Assembly (NCBI GenBank): GCA_013372875.1
Contig: JABXIW010000197.1
Location: 1 to 11,269, forward strand
Length of the DNA: 11,269 bases
Direction of reading: 5' to 3'
Source: Gammaproteobacteria bacterium
GTDB taxonomy: Bacteria > Pseudomonadota > Gammaproteobacteria > Enterobacterales > Kangiellaceae
Position numbers and translations under genes: made by a program. Numbering within the stretch: the first letter of the stretch is position 1; each line of letters begins with the position of its first letter. Below the pieces are notes generated by a model, which worked only from the letters and a program-made list of their open reading frames with translations, made no database searches and had not been told where the DNA came from. Of this stretch, positions 6,858 to 11,269 are shown piece by piece.

Positions 6858-7646
6858 TTATTTTGCTTTATCACTATTCGATAACTGCTCTAATAGCGAT
6901 TCAAACACTGCATACCGCTGCGCGCCCACTACTATCTGTGGTTCTACAAGTTGATCGTTTTCGACGCGGCCAATTAAGAAACTTGGCGTACCACGAATGC
7001 CCAAGGATTTTCCTAACGTCAAATCTTGTTCAACTTTGTCAGCAATTGATTGATCTTTCATGCACTTATTGAACTCTTCCAAGTTCAAAGATAAATCTGT
7101 GGCTGCTTTTTGATAGAGCTCGCCTCCTAAGTCTTTGACATTGCTAAACAGCATATCTCGCATTGGCCAGTAGGAATTTTGTTGAAGACTACACGTAGCT
7201 GCGATCGCAGCACCCATGGCTTTCGCGTGAAAACTCAACGGGAAATCGCGCGCAATATATTGAACTTTACCAGTATCAATATAATTTTCTTTTATCTGTT
7301 TAAAAGCACTGTCTGTAAATCGTTTACAATAAGGACATTGAAAATCAGAAAATTCAATAATAGCAATTTTTGCGTCTTTACTTCCAAGAAGTGGCAATGT
7401 GCCATCTTCAGTAAAGTTAGGTTGATTCGGCAAAGTCGGTGGCTCTTTTTTGGGTGGGTTAAATGCCAAATCTTTCATTTCTTTCACTTCATTTTCTATC
7501 TTTCCTACTTCTTTTGTTAGTTGACTGAGCTCTTGTTTTAATGACTCAATTTCTGATTTTAGCTTATCGTTATCATCCGACTGACAACCCGTTAAAAACT
7601 GCAGTAATACTAACGGTATGACGATTCTTACTGTTTGTATAAACAT
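6858..7646 (-). CDS. DsbA-family thiol oxidoreductase, lipoprotein-anchored
   Basis: A 262-residue periplasmic-facing thioredoxin-fold protein. The N-terminus is a lipoprotein signal with lipobox LTGC (Cys21). Gln follows Cys21, so outer-membrane sorting is expected by the +2 rule. Residues about 27-60 are heptad-like and form a predicted coiled coil, then a Pro-rich linker (about 64-75) leads to the DsbA-like domain. The redox motif is CPYC (Cys104, Cys107) in EFSDFQCPYCKRF, and the cis-proline is in GTPSF (Pro221). A second cysteine pair (152, 195) could form a structural disulfide. This matches the Thioredoxin_4/DsbA-like group (BdbD, ScsC, Com1). It probably makes or rearranges disulfides in exported proteins; the coiled coil could oligomerise it, as in trimeric ScsC (inference). 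GAGGG precedes the ATG at a usable distance. It stands alone: no dsbB or scs partner is adjacent. Confidence 0.88.
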   Translation of the reverse strand: MFIQTVRIVIPLVLLQFLTGCQSDDNDKLKSEIESLKQELSQLTKEVGKIENEVKEMKDLAFNPPKKEPPTLPNQPNFTEDGTLPLLGSKDAKIAIIEFSDFQCPYCKRFTDSAFKQIKENYIDTGKVQYIARDFPLSFHAKAMGAAIAATCSLQQNSYWPMRDMLFSNVKDLGGELYQKAATDLSLNLEEFNKCMKDQSIADKVEQDLTLGKSLGIRGTPSFLIGRVENDQLVEPQIVVGAQRYAVFESLLEQLSNSDKAK

Positions 7647-7667
7647 CTCACGCCCTCACTATGAAAT

Positions 7668-7690
7668 AGTACGAATATGAAATTCGTACT
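7668..7690. promoter_or_regulatory. Perfect inverted repeat, candidate operator of the DsbA-like gene
   Basis: AGTACGAAT (7668-7676) and ATTCGTACT (7682-7690) are perfect 9-base arms with a 5-base spacer, 22 bases upstream of the 7646 start codon. The geometry suits a dimeric repressor acting on the promoter or leader of the oxidoreductase gene. It could instead form an RNA hairpin in the leader. No adjacent regulator gene is present, so the binding protein is unknown. Confidence 0.45.
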
Positions 7691-8061
7691 TTACTTATCC
7701 CTATTAAAAGACTTGCTGAGATGTCATTGACAGAATATGCCTGTTAAGTGATTAGAGAAAATTTAAACTATCAGTAATAACAACAAGCTACAGACTTCCA
7801 TCTAATCTGAGTATTAATAAATTCTGAATAGCTATTAACACTGACGATAAGACAGCAATTTCTTTTAAGTTGGTAAAAAGTATTGTAAAGGAGTCGATAT
7901 AAGTCAATTCGGTTAATAATATGGTTATAAGAAATAGTCATATTATGCTTATATAAAATGACGATCGGCTAACGACATGTATTTAAAACAATTAATTTAT
8001 TGCTTGGTAATATTTCGATTTATTTGAACGACTTTTATGTCTATGCAATATCAACCTCTAC

Positions 8062-8074
8062 ACTTAGTCTAAGT
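8062..8074. promoter_or_regulatory. Palindrome next to the CHAD ribosome binding site
   Basis: ACTTAG (8062-8067), T, CTAAGT (8069-8074) is a perfect 13-base palindrome ending 5 bases before the GGAGG. It may be an operator or a small leader hairpin. A short palindrome could arise by chance. Confidence 0.25.
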
Positions 8075-8079
8075 ATGTT

Positions 8080-8084
8080 GGAGG
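8080..8084 (+). promoter_or_regulatory. Shine-Dalgarno of the CHAD gene
   Basis: GGAGG at 8080-8084, 6 bases before the ATG at 8091, is the strongest ribosome binding site in the window and fixes the start of this gene. Confidence 0.85.
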
Positions 8085-8090
8085 AAAACC

Positions 8091-9023
8091 ATGAGCGCCC
8101 CACCAAAATCTTCAAGTCGATTGCCACTGCATCTCGATTCCGAACTCTGCTTTGTATTGCCTGATTTTCTTACGAGAGAGCTTGAGTATGCTCGTTCGTT
8201 AGAGCAAGGGATCATGGATAACCTTCACCCTGAATTTACACATCAATATCGCGTCACGTTACGGCGCATGCGCTCTTTATGCGTATTACTCAGCGAAGTG
8301 ATTCCCTGTTTTGAGTTAGCCATCCTCAAGCCTCATTTAAAGACATTAATGAAACAAACGAACTTATTGCGAGACCTAGATGTGTTCACTTTAGACACCA
8401 ACCGGTATCTTGCGATGTTGCCAGAACAGCATTCATCATTAACGCGCATTTTCGCGGATATTGATGCCATGAAGAATGCAGAACAAGTGCGCGTAGCAAG
8501 TTGGTTGGCATCACTTGCTTACCAAGCGCATTGCGCTGTGGTTCGAAACAGCCTTGAGCGAACTAAACAATACGACTTGCTAAAAAACGACATTGAATTA
8601 GTGACGTTCGCAAATCAAAAGATTGCCGACCAGTTTAGAAAAGTAAATAAGTCACAAAGAAAAATCTCGCCAGCGAGTAAAGACGATGTCATTCACACAT
8701 TACGCATTAAATGCAAAGCTCTGCGCTACCTGCTGGAGTGCTTCTCTGCTCTCTATCCCGCGCAACAACACAAAGAAAATGTGAAGCAACTTAAGCTGCT
8801 TCAAGACAAGCTCGGCGACTTCAATGACACTTCGACTCAAATTGCGTTTTTCACCCAGCTCCGCAAAGATAAACGCTACAACAAACCAGATCGCCAAGTA
8901 CTCAAATCTTTGATTAAGGAAATAAAACAGACTCATGAGCAATCTCGGCAATCTACCTTACTTCGTCTAAAAAGTTTTGATTCATTTATCAATGACGCTT
9001 CAACGTTAGAGATTTACCGTTAA
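8091..9023 (+). CDS. CHAD domain-containing protein
   Basis: A 310-residue, mostly helical cytoplasmic protein with no signal peptide or membrane segment. The two halves each carry the signature of the conserved histidine alpha-helical domain: HQYRVTLRRMRSL (His51, Arg54, Arg58, Arg59, Arg61) and HTLRIKCKALRYL (His202, Arg205, Lys207, Lys209, Arg212). RDLDVF (94-99) and LGDFND (241-246) are further typical CHAD positions. CHAD domains bind inorganic polyphosphate through these basic surfaces; some are fused to a CYTH (triphosphate tunnel) domain, which is absent here. It is likely a polyphosphate-granule-associated protein (family knowledge plus inference). No polyphosphate kinase or phosphatase gene is nearby in the window. 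It is followed after 98 bases by the lipase-like gene in the same direction, without a clear terminator between them, so read-through is possible. Confidence 0.88.
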   Translation: MSAPPKSSSRLPLHLDSELCFVLPDFLTRELEYARSLEQGIMDNLHPEFTHQYRVTLRRMRSLCVLLSEVIPCFELAILKPHLKTLMKQTNLLRDLDVFTLDTNRYLAMLPEQHSSLTRIFADIDAMKNAEQVRVASWLASLAYQAHCAVVRNSLERTKQYDLLKNDIELVTFANQKIADQFRKVNKSQRKISPASKDDVIHTLRIKCKALRYLLECFSALYPAQQHKENVKQLKLLQDKLGDFNDTSTQIAFFTQLRKDKRYNKPDRQVLKSLIKEIKQTHEQSRQSTLLRLKSFDSFINDASTLEIYR

Positions 9024-9067
9024 CCACGAGGATTGAACCGGTAAAACATTCTGCTGATGTTCACGTG

Positions 9068-9096
9068 TTCTTCACACTCGCTCACTAGAGTATAAG
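9068..9096 (+). promoter_or_regulatory. Weak candidate promoter for the lipase-like gene
   Basis: TATAAG at 9091-9096 is a fair -10, with TTCTTC at 9068-9073 a poor -35 at 17-base spacing. If it is not used, the gene is probably expressed from the CHAD promoter. Confidence 0.25.
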
Positions 9097-9121
9097 GTTG
9101 GACAGTTTTAAGTAAGACAAC

Positions 9122-9910
9122 GTGAAACCACTAAAACGATACCAATACGAACGCTACGCCGTACTGTGCAACCTCGCGTATCCAAGAGTCTTTAAACAAA
9201 CACGTTATGGCTTCGATCCCAATGGTCAGCGAATCATCCGAAACGAACACGGAAAGATTATGATTCGCGTACTGTGGAGCAAAAACCGCGATGAAGTCGT
9301 GGTCGTTATTAAAGGCTCTCACAGCATTACCGATTGGTTGCTCAACTTTGCAATGTGGACACGAAGCTGCCGGCGATTAGGTCTCAACTACCGTATTCAC
9401 GCAGGGTTTTATCACCTATTGTTCCAAGAAAGTTTACCTAGTAGAAACGAAGACCGCTTAGGTTTGAGCGTGATAGAACGCCTAGAAGCAACCGTTGTCC
9501 CGCTTATTCTGCAAGGCAAGCGCATTTCGGTGACAGGCCACTCTTCTGGTGGTGCAATTGGTAGCGTGTTTGCGGATTACATAGAAAAGAAGTATCCGAA
9601 AAGCATCAAGCGCGTTGTGACTTTCGGGCAGCCCGCCATTGGTGACTGGACGTTCAAACGCCGCTATCGTCTGGCGCACAAAACCTACCGAATTTGTTGT
9701 GATATCGATATTGTGACGTTCATGCCTCCGGTGCCTTTTCTTTACTGGCACGTCGGAAAAATGCTGTGGCTGTACAATGGCAGAATTTATGAGAACACGC
9801 CAACACTCATTCGCCTCGGGCGTTCACTGTTTAGTTGGCTGATTCGTCCGTTTTCTTACCATTTAATGAGTAAGTACATCCGAAACAAAGACTTTTTCGA
9901 TGAACGTTGA
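9122..9910 (+). CDS. Lipase class 3 family protein (alpha/beta hydrolase)
   Basis: A 262-residue alpha/beta hydrolase of the fungal-type class 3 lipase family. The nucleophile elbow is GHSSG (Ser141) after a beta strand (KRISVT). The second catalytic residue is probably Asp196 in DIVTFMPP and the third His247 in YHLMSKY, the order expected for the family. The region before (IKGSHSITDWLLN, about 63-75) corresponds to the oxyanion motif, normally close to FRGTxSxxDW, so it is somewhat changed. There is no signal peptide; the protein is basic and probably cytoplasmic or peripherally membrane-bound. It should hydrolyse an ester lipid, but the substrate is unknown. The start is GTG: an in-frame TAA at 9113-9115 rules out a longer form, and the next ATG would remove conserved N-terminal sequence. 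The ribosome binding site is poor. A bidirectional terminator follows. Confidence 0.85.
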   Translation: MKPLKRYQYERYAVLCNLAYPRVFKQTRYGFDPNGQRIIRNEHGKIMIRVLWSKNRDEVVVVIKGSHSITDWLLNFAMWTRSCRRLGLNYRIHAGFYHLLFQESLPSRNEDRLGLSVIERLEATVVPLILQGKRISVTGHSSGGAIGSVFADYIEKKYPKSIKRVVTFGQPAIGDWTFKRRYRLAHKTYRICCDIDIVTFMPPVPFLYWHVGKMLWLYNGRIYENTPTLIRLGRSLFSWLIRPFSYHLMSKYIRNKDFFDER

Positions 9911-9934
9911 TTGAAAAACCAAACGATAGACATA

Positions 9935-9960
9935 AAAAAGCCGGACTGATCCGGCTTTTT
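9935..9960. terminator. Bidirectional stem-loop terminator
   Basis: AAAAAGCCGGA (9935-9945) and TCCGGCTTTTT (9950-9960) form a perfect 11-base stem with a CTGA loop and a U-run on either strand. It lies 25 bases after the lipase-like gene and 13 bases after the end of the convergent small membrane-protein gene, and probably serves both. Confidence 0.95.
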
Positions 9961-9972
9961 CTAAGATTTGAA

Positions 9973-10227
9973 TTACAGCGAAGCAATTTCTTTCTCAAGT
10001 TGATATTTGCTGTCGGTGACGATTCTCTCAAGCACTTCAACGCGTCGTTTTAACTCGCCAATTTGCTTTTTGAGGCTTTCTTGCTCTTCTTGGCTCATCG
10101 TATTTCGCTCAGAAATCTCTAACGCTCGAACTTCTTTACGATGATTTAAGATCAACTTGACGATCCCGCCTCCAAAAATGGCACCAAACACAATGGCGAC
10201 AACCAATACATCAGCAATAGATTCCAT
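9973..10227 (-). CDS. Small PspB-like membrane protein with coiled coil
   Basis: An 84-residue protein with one N-terminal membrane segment (about 6-27, Gly/Ile/Val-rich) and a charged coiled coil (about 32-82) containing LKKQIGELKRRVEVLERIV. This layout, and the ELxxRVxVLERIVTD-like stretch, resemble PspB, the inner-membrane partner of PspC in the phage-shock (envelope stress) response. No pspA, pspC or pspF lies beside it, so a role in that system is not shown. GAGGAA lies about 9 bases before the ATG and supports this start. It is transcribed alone and ends at the terminator shared with the lipase-like gene. A generic small membrane-anchored coiled-coil protein is the alternative. Confidence 0.75.
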   Translation of the reverse strand: MESIADVLVVAIVFGAIFGGGIVKLILNHRKEVRALEISERNTMSQEEQESLKKQIGELKRRVEVLERIVTDSKYQLEKEIASL

Positions 10228-10357
10228 TCTTTATATTCCTCTAGATAATGCTCAAATATAAGTTACGCATTTGTTACATGAATATCAAATAACACCTTGA
10301 TTAAATGTAATGTTTCATTGAAATTTGCATGTTCTGTATCAAAATCACAGGACGACG

Positions 10358-11269
10358 TTACTTAACGCCCACCCAAACCGAGACTGAACCACCATTGACA
10401 GGAAATTCTGCCCAGCCATTGGCATCGGTCCAAACTTCTTCAGTTCGGATACCCAGCTTGTCGACATAGCGCGTGCTTGGCTTACCGGTATACATCCATT
10501 TTGTGCCGCCCGGTCCATCACTCATGATCACCGCCATTGAGTTTGGATGTTCAGCATCGCCCTCTCGGGTCCAGCCAATCACATCCCAATGGTCGAGATA
10601 AGAATTCTGTTTGCCATACGCATACTCTTTACGCAGTGTTACAAGTTCTTCAATGTAAGGAACTTTGGCCATATTGATGTTGTAGCCTTTGTCGCTGTAC
10701 TGCGCGCCGTAGTAATCTGCGTAGAACACCGATGGATAACCTTCTTCACGCAATAAAATGAATGCGTAAGCAAGAGGCTTGAACCACCAATCTACTGTCG
10801 ACTCTAACGCCTGCAATGGCTGCGTATCGTGGTTTTCTACGAGAGTCACTGCTTTGACTGGGTTGTCCTTCATCAACGTGCCATTCATGATTTGGCGCAT
10901 ATCGTAATTGCCGCCAGATTTTGACGCGTTGTAGAAGTTCATGTGAAGCGGCGCATCGAACAACGACATACTGCCAGAGGTCTTAGTAATAAAGTTATGC
11001 AGTTGATTTACGTCGTAATTCCAATACTCACCAACGGTGAAAAGCTCTTTGCCTGTTTTCCAACGTAAATGATAAATCCACTCTTGTAGATACTGATATT
11101 TAATGTGCTTAACGGCATCCATTCTAAAGCCATCAACGCCGGTCATGTTGATGTACCACTCACCCCAATCTTTCAGCTCTTGTTTAACTTCTGGGTGATC
11201 CATGTCTAAATCGGCGTACATTAGGTAGTCGTAATTGCCTTTTTCAGAGCTGACTTCCCAATCCCATGC
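10358..11269 (-). CDS. Alpha-amylase, GH13 (bacterial liquefying type), partial
   Basis: The last 303 residues of an alpha-amylase; the start lies beyond the right edge. The reading frame stays open through 11269 (AWDWEVSSEKGNYDYL), so the ATG at 11221 is internal. The three GH13 catalytic residues are visible: nucleophile Asp in GFRMDAVKHI (codon 11117-11119), acid/base Glu in FTVGEYW (11027-11029) and transition-state Asp in VENHDTQP (10826-10828). WYINMTGVDGFR and the final beta domain ending in VSVWVGVK also match the Bacillus licheniformis-type subfamily (GH13_5). Judged from that family, roughly 200 N-terminal residues are missing. It cleaves internal alpha-1,4 bonds of starch, glycogen or maltodextrins; whether it is secreted cannot be told without the N-terminus. 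No clear terminator follows the stop at 10358. Confidence 0.93.
   Translation of the reverse strand, partial: AWDWEVSSEKGNYDYLMYADLDMDHPEVKQELKDWGEWYINMTGVDGFRMDAVKHIKYQYLQEWIYHLRWKTGKELFTVGEYWNYDVNQLHNFITKTSGSMSLFDAPLHMNFYNASKSGGNYDMRQIMNGTLMKDNPVKAVTLVENHDTQPLQALESTVDWWFKPLAYAFILLREEGYPSVFYADYYGAQYSDKGYNINMAKVPYIEELVTLRKEYAYGKQNSYLDHWDVIGWTREGDAEHPNSMAVIMSDGPGGTKWMYTGKPSTRYVDKLGIRTEEVWTDANGWAEFPVNGGSVSVWVGVK

Larger units (their letters stand above)
7647..8090. other. Divergent intergenic region
   Basis: This 444-base gap lies between two divergent genes and should hold both promoters. Visible features are a perfect inverted repeat next to the leftward gene (7668-7690), an AT-rich inverted repeat ATAATATG (7916-7923) / CATATTAT (7939-7946), a partial LuxR-like sequence TATTAATAAATT near 7812-7823, and a palindrome beside the rightward start (8062-8074). 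TTGACA at 7727-7732 (+) has no good -10 partner. No small gene is convincing. Confidence 0.55.

Noticed and set aside
7812..7831. LuxR-like sequence TATTAATAAATT upstream of the CHAD gene
   Set aside because: Only one half resembles the consensus, and the second half fits only with a gap. In AT-rich DNA this is weak, so it is noted but not called as a site.
7916..7946. Inverted repeat ATAATATG / CATATTAT as a terminator
   Set aside because: The stem is entirely A-T except for one G-C pair, has a 15-base loop and no U-run, and no gene ends there.
1..11269. Defence system, CRISPR array, integron cassette, insertion sequence or prophage
   Set aside because: I found no repeat-spacer structure, transposase, integrase, attC-like element, nuclease/helicase pair or phage structural gene on either strand.

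Overview
This window most likely comes from the chromosome of a marine gammaproteobacterium, probably Vibrio. Gene content, moderate GC in genes with AT-rich gaps, Sec-exported degradative enzymes and strong stem-loop terminators all fit. The assignment is by recognition of protein families and style, not by a search.

Layout: (1) 2-85, the last codons of a rightward gene cut by the window edge. (2) 86-639, a long gap with a candidate promoter and a GC-richer segment holding three successive hairpins, read here as a structured leader. (3) 640-3267 (+), a large, acidic, cysteine-paired secreted protein built from DUF11-like beta modules, of unknown function. (4) 3377-6073 (-), a secreted M11 (gametolysin-like) zinc metalloprotease with a long propeptide, duplicated beta domains and a cadherin-like C-terminal domain. 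It converges with gene 3 on a shared bidirectional terminator. (5) 6074-6857, an AT-rich gap with the protease's upstream region, a possible LuxR/SmcR-type quorum-sensing site and a doubtful 52-codon ORF. (6) 6858-7646 (-), a lipoprotein-anchored DsbA-like thiol oxidoreductase with a coiled coil before its CPYC domain. (7) 7647-8090, a divergent intergenic region with perfect inverted repeats close to both flanking genes. (8) 8091-9023 (+), a stand-alone CHAD-domain protein. (9) 9122-9910 (+), a class 3 lipase-like hydrolase without an export signal. (10) 9973-10227 (-), a small PspB-like membrane/coiled-coil protein, converging with gene 9 on a second bidirectional terminator. (11) 10358-11269 (-), the C-terminal two thirds of a GH13 alpha-amylase whose start lies beyond the right edge.

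The genes are mostly single transcription units with their own terminators rather than one operon. The common theme is export and extracellular nutrition: protease, amylase, a secreted disulfide-rich protein and an envelope thiol oxidoreductase that could act on such clients. I see no rRNA, tRNA, CRISPR array, transposase or phage gene. The least explained parts are the 640-3267 protein with its structured leader and the AT-rich gap at 6074-6857.
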